Made by a program: the position numbers and the translations under genes. From positions 842,723-906,722 of the forward strand of contig NZ_QGNA01000003.1 in NCBI RefSeq assembly GCF_003173615.1: a stretch of 64,000 nt of DNA. Reading direction: 5' to 3'. The notes under the pieces are model-generated. The model was not told where the DNA came from and made no database searches. It saw only the letters and a list, made by a program, of their open reading frames with translations. This document shows, one piece after another, positions 32,931-41,136 of this stretch. Each line of letters starts with the position of its first letter. The first letter of the stretch is position 1. This DNA is from Falsiroseomonas bella. GTDB lineage: Bacteria; Pseudomonadota; Alphaproteobacteria; Acetobacterales; Acetobacteraceae.

Positions 32931-33033
32931 GACTGTTATCAATCCGTTACGAAGGACACGACCCGACACGATGCAGGGCCGCCACTCCGCAACATGGCAT
33001 TGGGCCGTCCCGAAAGCCAGCACAAATGCGATG

Positions 33034-34296
33034 TCAACGAAAACGCGATGGATCGAAGGGCGCGACCGGTATCTCGGGCGGCGATCCGGCCAGCATCGCA
33101 ACAAGGATACGCGCGCTGCGCGGCCCCGCCACCAGCCCGACATGGCCATGCCCGAAGCCCAGCAGAACGTCCGGCGTGGCGGCGGCGGGGCCGAGGCAGG
33201 GCAGGCCGTCCGGCATGGAAGGCCGGTGGCCCATCCAGAATTTCACCCGCTCCGCCGGCAGGTCGCGCGGCAGGTTGGGGAAGCTGCGCAGCAGGTGGTC
33301 GCGCAGGATCTCCGCCCGCTTCCAGTTGGGCGCGGCCTCGAGCCCCGCGATCTCCACCTGGCCGGCGCAGCGCAGGCCGCGATCGGTCCAGGTGACCGAC
33401 ATCTTGCCGTCATAGGGCATCAGCGGCGTGCGCGGGCCGGTCTCGCTGTCCAGCACCATGGCGTGGTAGCCGCGCTCGGTCTCCAGCGGCACGTCGGAGC
33501 CGGCGGCGGCGGCGAGTTTTCTCGAGTAAGCTCCGGCGCAGATCACGGCGCGGTCCGCCTGGACCTCGCCGCGCTCGGTCACCACGGCGCGCAGCCGCCC
33601 GCCCTCGATGCGGAAGCCGGTGGCGCGGTCGCGGCGAAGATCGGCACCCTCGGCGCGGGCCTGGGCGACCAGGGCGGCCACATAGGCGCCGGGATCGCGG
33701 CAATGGCCGCCTTCCTCGACCAGCGCGCCGAAGCCGTAGCGGCGGTCGAGCTCTGGCTCGCGCTGGCGCATCTCATCCGGGCCAAGCTCGAGCCACTCGA
33801 TGCCGACCTGGCGGCGGACGCGCCAGGCCATCGCCTCGCTCTCGAACTCTTCCCGAGTCCTGTAGATATACATCAGGCCGCGCTGCTCGATCAGCCGCGC
33901 GACGCCGGCGCGCTCGGCAAGTTGCTTGTGCAGGGCGGGCGCGCCCTGCAGCAGCGGGCGCAGCGCGCGGGCGGCGGCGAGCACCTTCTCCTCGGTCCAG
34001 CCGGCGAGGAGGTACTTCACCAGCCAGGGCGCGACGCGCGGGAAGTAGGACCAGCGGATGGCGAGCGGACCCAGCGGGTCCATCAGGAATTTCGGAACCT
34101 TCTTCCAGAGGCCCGGAACCGAAGGCGGGATGACGGACATCGGGCTCAGCCAGCAGCCATTGCCGTAGCTGGCGGCCTGCTCCCCGCCCGGATCGCCGGG
34201 CTCGATCAGGGTCACGCGGAAGCCGGCGGAGAGCGCCTCCAGCGCCGTCGCGGCGCCGACGATGCCGGCGCCGATGATCGCGACATGCTGCGTCAT
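33034..34296 (-). CDS. FAD-dependent D-amino-acid dehydrogenase/oxidase family protein
   Basis: 420 residues of the DadA/DAO fold. FAD-binding N-terminus HVAIIGAGIVGAATALEAL; middle segment GNGCWLSPMSVIPPSVPGLWKKVPKFLMDPLGPLAIRW as in DadA; C-terminal GHRPSMPDGLPCLGPAAATPDVLLGFGHGHVGLVAGP. It deaminates or oxidises D-amino acids or N-substituted glycines and passes electrons to the quinone pool. Its ATG overlaps the stop of the AtzH-like gene upstream (ATGA). The short distance to the cold-shock gene, in the same direction, leaves about 100 bp for that gene's promoter. Confidence 0.9.
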   Translation of the reverse strand: MTQHVAIIGAGIVGAATALEALSAGFRVTLIEPGDPGGEQAASYGNGCWLSPMSVIPPSVPGLWKKVPKFLMDPLGPLAIRWSYFPRVAPWLVKYLLAGWTEEKVLAAARALRPLLQGAPALHKQLAERAGVARLIEQRGLMYIYRTREEFESEAMAWRVRRQVGIEWLELGPDEMRQREPELDRRYGFGALVEEGGHCRDPGAYVAALVAQARAEGADLRRDRATGFRIEGGRLRAVVTERGEVQADRAVICAGAYSRKLAAAAGSDVPLETERGYHAMVLDSETGPRTPLMPYDGKMSVTWTDRGLRCAGQVEIAGLEAAPNWKRAEILRDHLLRSFPNLPRDLPAERVKFWMGHRPSMPDGLPCLGPAAATPDVLLGFGHGHVGLVAGPRSARILVAMLAGSPPEIPVAPFDPSRFR

Positions 34297-34703
34297 GCCG
34301 GCTTGTCCTGCATCGCGCGGCCCGGATCCTGGCCGGCAAGCAGCGAGACATGCGCCGAGACGACGCGCCAGCCTTCCGGCATCCGCGCCATGATCTTGGT
34401 CTCGCGGCCGATGAGGCCGGTGCCGACGCGCTCGTATTCCAGATGGGTCGCGGCGAAGTCGCGGCCGAAGGCGACGATGTGGACCTTGCGCTGGATGCGC
34501 TGCGCATAGGCCTTTACGCTGGCGCGGAAGGCGCGGATGGCGTCGTGGCCGTAGAGGATCTCGGTGATGCCGAAGCGGACGGTGCGCGGGTCGGCCCAGA
34601 AGATCGCGTCAAGCTCCTCGGTGCGGTTGGCCATCAGCGCCGCCTCGTAGCGGTCGAAGACGGCGCGGACCTCCGCCAGCACCGCCGGATCGTCGAGTTG
34701 CAC
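34293..34703 (-). CDS. AtzH-like / DUF3225 small cone-fold protein
   Basis: 136 residues of the SnoaL-like cone fold: VFDRYEAALMANRTEELDAIFWADPRTVRFGITEILYGHDAIRAFR and EYERVGTGLIGRETKIMARM are hallmarks of the AtzH/HpxZ group. AtzH hydrolyses a dicarboxylated biuret product and HpxZ acts near oxalurate. The start is a GTG at 34703 (VQLDDPAVLAEVRAVFDRY); no nearby ATG fits. It is translationally coupled to the FAD dehydrogenase, suggesting the pair process an amide- or amine-containing carboxylate. Confidence 0.85.
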   Translation of the reverse strand: MQLDDPAVLAEVRAVFDRYEAALMANRTEELDAIFWADPRTVRFGITEILYGHDAIRAFRASVKAYAQRIQRKVHIVAFGRDFAATHLEYERVGTGLIGRETKIMARMPEGWRVVSAHVSLLAGQDPGRAMQDKPA

Positions 34704-34883
34704 GCGCGGCCCCCCTGCCCTGCACCGGCGCCGAGACTGCCGCGCCGGTCGCGCGCTGCAAAGACAGCGGGGCGCGGCCGGGTCATGCGCGCGCCGCAAC
34801 GGCTTCATGATTCGCGCACAATCGCGGCGCAGCCTAAGCTGAGATTCTGCCCAGCGGCCGCGCCGCCTTCCGGGAGAGACGCC

Positions 34884-35627
34884 ATGCCGGTCGCCGCGCC
34901 GCCGCAGACCCGCCCCGCCCGCCGAGTCCCGGCGCTGCCGCGCGTCCTCGCGCTGCTGCTCGCGCTGCTGGCGCCGGCCTGCGCGGTGCCGGACGGCGTC
35001 CGGCCGGAGCTGGTCGGGCCCGGCGTCGTCGCGGCGCCGCCCGCGTCCGATGCGCCGGTCGCGGCGGCGCCCTCCCCCTTCGGCAAGCCCACGGCCGGGC
35101 TGCGCCACGCGGCCGACATCCCCGGCCCCGCCTGCGTCGCCGAGCATCGCCAGATGATCGAGGAGGCGCGGACCGTGGCGCTGGAGCGCATCACGGTCGG
35201 CATCCGCGTGGTGGAGACACAGCCGGACAGCGAGGCCGTGCTGCGCTGGTTCGGCTTCGCCCCGCGCGAGGAGGTGGCGGCGCGGCTGCGGCAGACGGCG
35301 GAGTGGCTCGGCCAGCCGGATCGGTTCAAGGTGCTGTGCAACGATCCGCCGTCCTGCCGCGGGGTGCGGATGGCCTATGCGGCGCCGGCGCGGCGCATCG
35401 TCGGTCTGTGCCCCAGCTTCTTCCGCGCGCGGATGGACGGCTTCGACAACCGCTTCGGCATCCTGGTGCACGAGGCCTCGCATCTCGCGGCGGGCACGCA
35501 GGATTTCGTCTACGGGCCACGCTCGGCGCTGATCCTGGCCAAGCAGGACCCCGCGCGCGCGGCGCTTAATGCCGACAACTACGAGTATTTCGTGGAGACG
35601 CTGGCGCGGTTCGCGCCAGGGTCGTAG
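34884..35627 (+). CDS. M35/aspzincin-like secreted metallopeptidase, putative lipoprotein
   Basis: 247 residues. N-terminus: a basic region then LALLLALLAPAC with Cys33 at a weak lipobox, so it is probably lipidated and outside the inner membrane. After a Pro/Ala linker the catalytic half shows HEASH (196-200) and GTQDFVYG (204-211), the two-part zinc motif of aspzincins, with Asp207 as third ligand; ADNYEYFVE follows as in lysine-specific metallo-endopeptidases. Four Cys (84, 152, 158, 176) may form disulfides. Typical aspzincins are fungal enzymes or effectors of predatory bacteria, so the role here is open. The ATG at 34884 has CGGGAGAG upstream. It is divergent from the AtzH-like gene. 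Confidence 0.82.
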   Translation: MPVAAPPQTRPARRVPALPRVLALLLALLAPACAVPDGVRPELVGPGVVAAPPASDAPVAAAPSPFGKPTAGLRHAADIPGPACVAEHRQMIEEARTVALERITVGIRVVETQPDSEAVLRWFGFAPREEVAARLRQTAEWLGQPDRFKVLCNDPPSCRGVRMAYAAPARRIVGLCPSFFRARMDGFDNRFGILVHEASHLAAGTQDFVYGPRSALILAKQDPARAALNADNYEYFVETLARFAPGS

Positions 35628-35679
35628 CGGCGAGGTCGTAACCGGCGCGGAATTTTGAAGCGCGAGGGCGTCATCCTGC

Positions 35680-35709
35680 TTCACGGCGGCGTGAGGTCTA
35701 CTTTATACA
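35680..35709 (+). promoter_or_regulatory. Candidate promoter of the GH1-like gene
   Basis: TTCACG (35680-35685), 18-bp spacer, TATACA (35704-35709), in a short AT-richer patch 72 bp before the ATG at 35781. Confidence 0.4.
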
Positions 35710-35780
35710 ATCTCTTGTGAGCGCCGGATCGGGGGGACCGGCCAGGCGCCGCGTCACGCCAGCGCCCAGGAGCAGACCGC

Positions 35781-37046
35781 ATGCTCGACGCCGCCCTCGC
35801 CCAGCCCGAAAGCCGCGCGCAGCTTGCGCCGCATCACGGCTTCCTCTTCGCCACGGGGATCGAGAACAGCGCCCCCACCATCGAGCGCGGGCGCATCCGC
35901 CGCGACCAGATGGCCGAATGCGGGCACTACGGCCGCTGGCGCGAGGATTTCGCGCTGGTGAAGGAGATCGGCTGCGACGCGCTGCGCTACGGGCCGCAGC
36001 TGCATGCGACGCTGCGCGGCCCGGGCCGCCACGACTGGGCCTTCGCCGACGAGACCTTCGCCGAGCTGCGTCGCCTCGGCATCCGGCCGATCGTGGATCT
36101 CTGCCATTTCGGCGTGCCGGACTGGATCGGCGACTTCCAGAACCCCGACTTCCCCGACCTCTTCGCCGAGTATGCCCAGGCCTTCGCGCGGCGCTTTCCC
36201 TGGGTGCAGCTCTACACGCCGGTGAACGAGATGTTCATCACGGCCGTCTTCAGCGCGAAATACGGCTGGTGGAACGAGCAGCGGCATGACGACCGCAGCT
36301 ATGTGCAGGCGATCCGCAACATCGTGCTCGCGAATCTCAAGGGGATGCGCGCGATCCTGGGCGTGCGGCCGGATGCGATCTTCATCCAGTCGGAGAGCAC
36401 GGAGGCCTTCCACGCCGAATGCCCCGCCGCCCTGCCGCATGCCGAGTTCCGCAACGCGGAGCGCTTCCTGACGCTGGATCTCAACTACGGGCGGCGCGTG
36501 GACAGCCTGATGTACGAGTTCCTGATGGACAACGGCATGACGCGCGCCGACTACCATTTCTGCCTGCGCGAGGCCCCTGCCCTGAAGCGCCACTGCATCA
36601 TGGGCAATGACTGGTACCAGACGAACGAGCACCTGCTGAACGCGGAGGGCCATGGCCGCTGGGCCGGCGAGGTGTTCGGCTACGACACCGTCACCCGCGA
36701 CTACCACGCGCGCTACGGCCTGCCGGTGATGCACACGGAGACGAACCTGGATGAAGGACCGCGCGGCGACGAGGCGGAGCACTGGCTGTGGAAGCAGTGG
36801 TCCGGCATCCTGCGCCTGCGCCGGGACGGCGTGCCGGTGCTGGGCTTCACCTGGTATTCGCTGACGGACCAGGTGGACTGGAACCATGCGCTGCGCGAGC
36901 AGCGGGGCGACGTGAACCCGCGCGGCCTGTTCGACCTGGACCGCCGGCCGCGCCGCGTGGGGCTGGCCTACAAGCGCCTGATCGAGGCCTGGCGCAGCGT
37001 GCTGCCGACCCAGTCCTGGTGCCTGCAGGTGCCGCTCTCGGGCTGA
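35781..37046 (+). CDS. Family 1 glycosyl hydrolase-like protein
   Basis: 421 residues with a (beta/alpha)8 GH1-like plan. The acid/base site is TPVNEM with Glu150; the candidate nucleophile is Glu320 in VMHTETNLDEG, where classical GH1 enzymes have TENG. FTWYSLTDQVDWNHALREQRGDVNPRGLFDLDRRPR corresponds to the C-terminal aglycone region (WSLxDNFEW...GL in classic members). The N-terminal HHGFLFATGIENSAPTI resembles GH1 entry motifs. No signal peptide, so it would be cytosolic. It may hydrolyse a glycoside but is divergent enough for another specificity. It is transcribed alone. Confidence 0.8.
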   Translation: MLDAALAQPESRAQLAPHHGFLFATGIENSAPTIERGRIRRDQMAECGHYGRWREDFALVKEIGCDALRYGPQLHATLRGPGRHDWAFADETFAELRRLGIRPIVDLCHFGVPDWIGDFQNPDFPDLFAEYAQAFARRFPWVQLYTPVNEMFITAVFSAKYGWWNEQRHDDRSYVQAIRNIVLANLKGMRAILGVRPDAIFIQSESTEAFHAECPAALPHAEFRNAERFLTLDLNYGRRVDSLMYEFLMDNGMTRADYHFCLREAPALKRHCIMGNDWYQTNEHLLNAEGHGRWAGEVFGYDTVTRDYHARYGLPVMHTETNLDEGPRGDEAEHWLWKQWSGILRLRRDGVPVLGFTWYSLTDQVDWNHALREQRGDVNPRGLFDLDRRPRRVGLAYKRLIEAWRSVLPTQSWCLQVPLSG

Positions 37047-37150
37047 CGGCCGGGCAGGCGGGGCCGCGCGGCCGCGCTGGATCGGGTCGGCGGGACGCGC
37101 GATGTTCCGCCCGGCGGCGGCGGCCGCGCGGGCAGCAGCGGAGAGGCCCG

Positions 37151-37357
37151 ATGCCCTATCCGGAGAACGAGGACCTGCCGCCCGGCGTGCGGCATGCCTT
37201 GCCCGACCATGCCCAGGACATCTACCGCGCCGCCTTCAACGCGGCGTGGCAGTCCGGTCGCTACGGGCAGGACGAGGCGGTGCTGCATCGGATCGCCTGG
37301 GCCGCGGTGAAGCGACGCTATCGGAAGCTGGGCGAAAGCTGGGTGCCGCGGAGTTGA
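37151..37357 (+). CDS. chaB: ChaB family protein
   Basis: 68 residues: MPYPENEDLPPGVRHALPDHAQDIYRAAFN and the C-terminal RIAWAAVKRRYRKLGESWVP match the ChaB family, small helical proteins once linked to the ChaA cation antiporter, with unknown biochemical role. The ATG at 37151 follows GGAGAGGCCCG. No chaA is nearby. Confidence 0.9.
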   Translation: MPYPENEDLPPGVRHALPDHAQDIYRAAFNAAWQSGRYGQDEAVLHRIAWAAVKRRYRKLGESWVPRS

Positions 37358-37457
37358 ACCCGCCGACCGGCCGGCGTTGATCTGCCGCAAGGGCAGCAGG
37401 TCAGCGCCTTCCTAGGTTCCTTCCTCCACGACAGAACCGGAAGGAAGGATCGGGCAG

Positions 37458-37934
37458 ATGAACAGACGGGCTCTTCTGATCGCGGCGGCAGCCATCGCGC
37501 CCGGTGCGGTCCTGGCGCAGACCTCCCGCACCACCCAGGCCAACCGCGCCCTGTTCGGCCAGGACTTCGACAGCCTTCCCGCGCAGGAGCGCGAGCGCGT
37601 GCGGAACGCGTTCCGACGCGGATCGCCAGACCTCGACGATGCCGGGCTGCGCCAGCGCTGGGATGCGATGACGCCGGGCCAACGCGAGGAAGCGCTCAGG
37701 ACGCGGGACCGGGACCGCGACCGGAGCCGCGACCGCGACCGCGACCAGGCGCGTGACGGGACCGGCGACCGGGACCGCGACAGGGACCGGGACCGCGACC
37801 GCGATCGCGACAGGGACCGCCTCGGGTCGGCGCCCGCCGCCACAGCGCCAGCCAGCCCGGGCGGCGGTAGCCCTGGCGGCGGCCCCGGGGGTGGCGGAGG
37901 TGGAGGCGGAGGCGGAGGCGGCGGAGGCCGCTGA
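37458..37934 (+). CDS. Secreted protein with Arg-Asp repeat and poly-Gly tail
   Basis: 158 residues in four parts. A signal peptide (MNRRALLIAAAAIAPGAVLAQ). A folded-looking segment (NRALFGQDFDSLPAQERERVRNAF ... MTPGQREEALRTRD) similar in style to small periplasmic helical repeats. An alternating Arg-Asp stretch, including an uninterrupted run of about nine RD pairs, and a Gly-rich tail ending in about fourteen Gly and Arg. The ATG at 37458 follows AAGGAAGGATCGGGCAG. The Arg-Asp run could form charged helices or bind metal or polyanions. No family recognised; 67 bp before the amidohydrolase gene. Confidence 0.72.
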   Translation: MNRRALLIAAAAIAPGAVLAQTSRTTQANRALFGQDFDSLPAQERERVRNAFRRGSPDLDDAGLRQRWDAMTPGQREEALRTRDRDRDRSRDRDRDQARDGTGDRDRDRDRDRDRDRDRDRLGSAPAATAPASPGGGSPGGGPGGGGGGGGGGGGGGR

Positions 37935-38001
37935 GCCCCCCTCCCCAGCCGCGGCAAGCGAGTCCATCCTGCTTGCCGCAGTCTGGCAAAGGGGGGTGCC
38001 C

Positions 38002-39198
38002 ATGGCTCATCCGGTGATCGAAGGCGTGAAGGCGTTCCAGCCGGATCTCGCCGCCATCCGGCAGGACATCCACGCCCATCCCGAGCTCGGCATGGAAGAG
38101 ACGCGGACCGCGGCCCTGGTCGCGCGCGAACTCCGGGCGCTGGGCATCGAGGTGACGGAGGGCGTCGGGCGCTTCGGCGTGGTCGGCACGATCCGCGGCA
38201 ACCGGCCGGGCAACCGCTCCGTCGGGCTGCGCGCCGACATGGACGCGCTGCAGATCCCGGAAGCGACCGGCGCGCCCTATGCCTCGAAGCATCCGGGGAT
38301 CATGCATGCCTGCGGGCATGACGGGCACACCACCATGCTGCTCGGCGCCGCGCGCTGGCTGGCGCAGCACCGCGACTTCGGCGGCACGGTGCACCTGATC
38401 TTCCAGCCGGCCGAGGAAGGCCGCGGCGGCGCCAAGGCGATGCTCGACGACGGGCTGTTCGAGCGCTTCCCCTGCGACGCCGTCTATGGCCTGCACAACA
38501 AGCCGACCATCCCGGCCGGGCGCTTCGCCATCCGCCCCGGCCCGGCGCTGGCCGCGGCGGACCGCTTCAAGGTGGTGTTCCGAGGCACCGGCGGGCATGG
38601 CGGCTCCACGCCGCATCTCGCGACCGACATCACGGTGGTGCAGGCGCATTTCGTGCTCGGCCTGCAGACCATCGTCGGGCGCAACGTGGCGGCGACGGAT
38701 GCGGCGGTGCTGAGCGTCGGCTCGATCCAGGGCGGCTCGCCGATCTCGCCCAACGTCATGCCGGCGGAGCTGACCATCACCGGCACCTCGCGCAGCTACA
38801 CCGCCGCGGTGCGCGACCTGCTGGAGCGGCGCATCGGCGAGCTGGCGCATGGGCTGGCCGCGCTGCACGGCGCGACGGCGGAGGTGGAATACCACCGCGG
38901 CGTGCCGGCCACGGTGAACCACCCCGAGCAGACCGAGACCGCGCGCAGCGCCGCACGGACCCTGGTGGGCGAGGCCGAGGTGATCGAGCACGCGCCCGTG
39001 ACCGGTGGCGAGGATTTCTCCCTGATGCTGGAGCAGCGGCCCGGGGCCTTCATGTTCATCGGCGGCGGCAAGGGGCCGGATGGCACCTCGCCCAACCTCC
39101 ACACGCCGCATTTCGACTTCAACGACGAGATCATTCCTCTCGGCGTTGCCTATTGGGTCGGCGTCGTGGACCAGGAACTGGGCACAACGGCAGGATGA
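38002..39198 (+). CDS. M20D-family amidohydrolase (hippurate hydrolase-like)
   Basis: 398 residues. Metal-site motifs of M20D enzymes: IHAHPELGMEE, GLRADMDALQ, HACGHDGHTTMLLGAA, FQPAEEGRGGAKAMLDDG, GTGGHGGSTP, and TGGEDFSLMLEQRPGAFMFIGG. These remove acyl groups from N-acyl amino acids, or act on indole-acetyl-amino acids and related amides, in the cytosol. The ATG at 38002 sits behind GGGGGG. It is followed after 131 bp by a complete oligopeptide-type ABC transporter, so imported N-acyl amino acids or peptides are its likely substrates. Confidence 0.94.
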   Translation: MAHPVIEGVKAFQPDLAAIRQDIHAHPELGMEETRTAALVARELRALGIEVTEGVGRFGVVGTIRGNRPGNRSVGLRADMDALQIPEATGAPYASKHPGIMHACGHDGHTTMLLGAARWLAQHRDFGGTVHLIFQPAEEGRGGAKAMLDDGLFERFPCDAVYGLHNKPTIPAGRFAIRPGPALAAADRFKVVFRGTGGHGGSTPHLATDITVVQAHFVLGLQTIVGRNVAATDAAVLSVGSIQGGSPISPNVMPAELTITGTSRSYTAAVRDLLERRIGELAHGLAALHGATAEVEYHRGVPATVNHPEQTETARSAARTLVGEAEVIEHAPVTGGEDFSLMLEQRPGAFMFIGGGKGPDGTSPNLHTPHFDFNDEIIPLGVAYWVGVVDQELGTTAG

Positions 39199-39329
39199 CT
39201 CGCCGGCCCGGCGAAAAGCCGATAGGAATTCCGGTGCGCTGCGCGGCCGGCTTGGGTTAGCGTGGAACAAGCTGCGGAGCGCGCCGGAACACCGGCGGCT
39301 CCGGAACGACAGGGACTGGGAGAGCAAGA

Positions 39330-41126
39330 ATGACGGAAGACGACCTGCGCCAGATGATCGGGCGGGTGAAGCGCGGCTCGCTCTCGCGCCGCGGCTTCGT
39401 GAAGCGCCTCGCGGCCTTCGGCCTCACCGCGCCGATGGCGACGCAGCTTCTCGCGCTGCACGGCATCAATGCGGCATCGGCGCAGAGCGTGCCGGCCTAC
39501 AAGCCGACGCGGCGTGGCGGCGGCGGGCCGCTGAAGATCCTCTACTGGCAGGCCTCCACGTTGCTGAACCCGCATTTCGCGGTCGGCACCACCAACCAAG
39601 AAGCCAGCCGCGTCTTCTACGAGCCGCTGGCCGGCTGGGCCGCGGATGGCACGCTGCATCCGGTGCTGGCCGCCGAGATCCCCTCGATCGAGAACAAGGG
39701 CCTGTCGGAGGACGGGCGCACCGTCACCTGGAAGCTCAAGCGCGGCGTGAAGTGGCATGACGGCCAGGACTTCACCGCCGACGACGTGGTGTTCAACTGG
39801 GAATACGCGAAGAACCCGGCCGTCGCCGGCGTGTCCTCCGGCAGCTACACCGACATCAACGTGGTCAAGGTGGACGACCACACGGTGCGCGTGGAGTTCC
39901 AGAAGCCGACGCCCTTCTGGGCGGACGCCTTCGTCGCCTCCCGCGGGATGCTGATCCCGAAGCACCTCTACAAGGACTACAACGGCACAAACGCCCGCGA
40001 CGCGCCCGCCAACCTGCGCCCTGTCGGCACCGGTCCCTACAAGTTCGTCAGCTTCGCGCCAGGCGACAATTTGCGCGGCGAGCTGAACCCGAACTACCAC
40101 ATGAACAACCGGCCCTACTTCGACACGATCGAGGTGAAGGGCGGCGGCGATGCGGTTTCCGCCGCGCGGGCGGTGCTGCAGACCGGCGACTTCGACTATG
40201 CCTGGAACCTGCAGGTCGAGGACGAGATCCTGAAGCGGCTGGAAGCGGCCAACCGCGGCAAGGTCAACATCGTCGAGGGCGGCAACATCGAGTTCGTGAT
40301 GCTCAACGTCACCGACCCGCACCGCGAGGTTGACGGCGAGCGCGCCTCGATCAAGACCGAGCATCCCGCCTTCAAGGACCCGGCGGTGCGCGAGGCGCTG
40401 TCGCTGCTGCTCGACCGCGGCTCGATCGAGCGGTTCATCTACGGCCGCGGCGGCCCGGCGACCTCCAACTTCCTGAACAACCCGCCGCGCTTCGCCTCGC
40501 CCAACACGCGCTGGGAGTTCAACATCGAGAAGGCGAACCAGGTTCTGGACGCCGCCGGCTGGGCGCGCGGGCGGGACGGCATCCGCACCAAGGACGGCGT
40601 CCGGCTGCGCTTCATCTTCCAGACCTCGGTGAACGCGCCGCGTCAGCGGACCCAGGCGATCTACAAGCAGGCGGCGCAGCGCGCGGGCATCGACCTGGAG
40701 CTGAAGTCGGTGACCGCCTCGGTGTTCTTCTCGGCCGACGTGGCCAACCCGGACACCTACACGAAGTTCTTCGCCGACATGCAGATGTACACCACGACCA
40801 TGACGCAGGCGGACCCGCAGCTGTTCATGAACCAGTACGTGTCGTGGGAGATCTCCTCCAAGGCGAACAACTGGCAGGGCCGCAACATCGTCCGCTGGCG
40901 GAACGAGGAATACGACCGGATCTTCCGCGAGGCGGAGGGCGAGCTCGATCCGGTGAAGCGGGCCGCGCTGTTCATCCGCATGAACGACCTGATCGTGGGC
41001 AGCAACCACGTGATCCCGCTGGTCAAGCGCCCGCTGGTCAGCGCCAGCCTGAACAACCTGAGCACCGTGCTGAGCGCCTGGGACAACACCCACTGGCTCA
41101 TCAGCGACTGGTTCCGCGAGACCTGA
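39330..41126 (+). CDS. ABC transporter substrate-binding protein, family 5 (peptide/opine type)
   Basis: 598 residues. N-terminus carries a twin-arginine signal (SRRGFVKRLAAFGLTAP) after a 20-residue leader. The SBP family 5 pattern is clear: VKWHDGQDFTADDVVFNWEYAKNPAV, NLRPVGTGPYKFVSFAPGD, DPAVREALSLLLDRGSIERF and a C-terminal lobe ending with LINDWFRET-like HWLISDWFRET. It delivers peptides or related solutes to the permeases that follow within 10 bp. Start: ATG at 39330 behind GGGAGAGCAAGA. Confidence 0.94.
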   Translation: MTEDDLRQMIGRVKRGSLSRRGFVKRLAAFGLTAPMATQLLALHGINAASAQSVPAYKPTRRGGGGPLKILYWQASTLLNPHFAVGTTNQEASRVFYEPLAGWAADGTLHPVLAAEIPSIENKGLSEDGRTVTWKLKRGVKWHDGQDFTADDVVFNWEYAKNPAVAGVSSGSYTDINVVKVDDHTVRVEFQKPTPFWADAFVASRGMLIPKHLYKDYNGTNARDAPANLRPVGTGPYKFVSFAPGDNLRGELNPNYHMNNRPYFDTIEVKGGGDAVSAARAVLQTGDFDYAWNLQVEDEILKRLEAANRGKVNIVEGGNIEFVMLNVTDPHREVDGERASIKTEHPAFKDPAVREALSLLLDRGSIERFIYGRGGPATSNFLNNPPRFASPNTRWEFNIEKANQVLDAAGWARGRDGIRTKDGVRLRFIFQTSVNAPRQRTQAIYKQAAQRAGIDLELKSVTASVFFSADVANPDTYTKFFADMQMYTTTMTQADPQLFMNQYVSWEISSKANNWQGRNIVRWRNEEYDRIFREAEGELDPVKRAALFIRMNDLIVGSNHVIPLVKRPLVSASLNNLSTVLSAWDNTHWLISDWFRET

Positions 41127-41136
41127 TCCACCCCGC

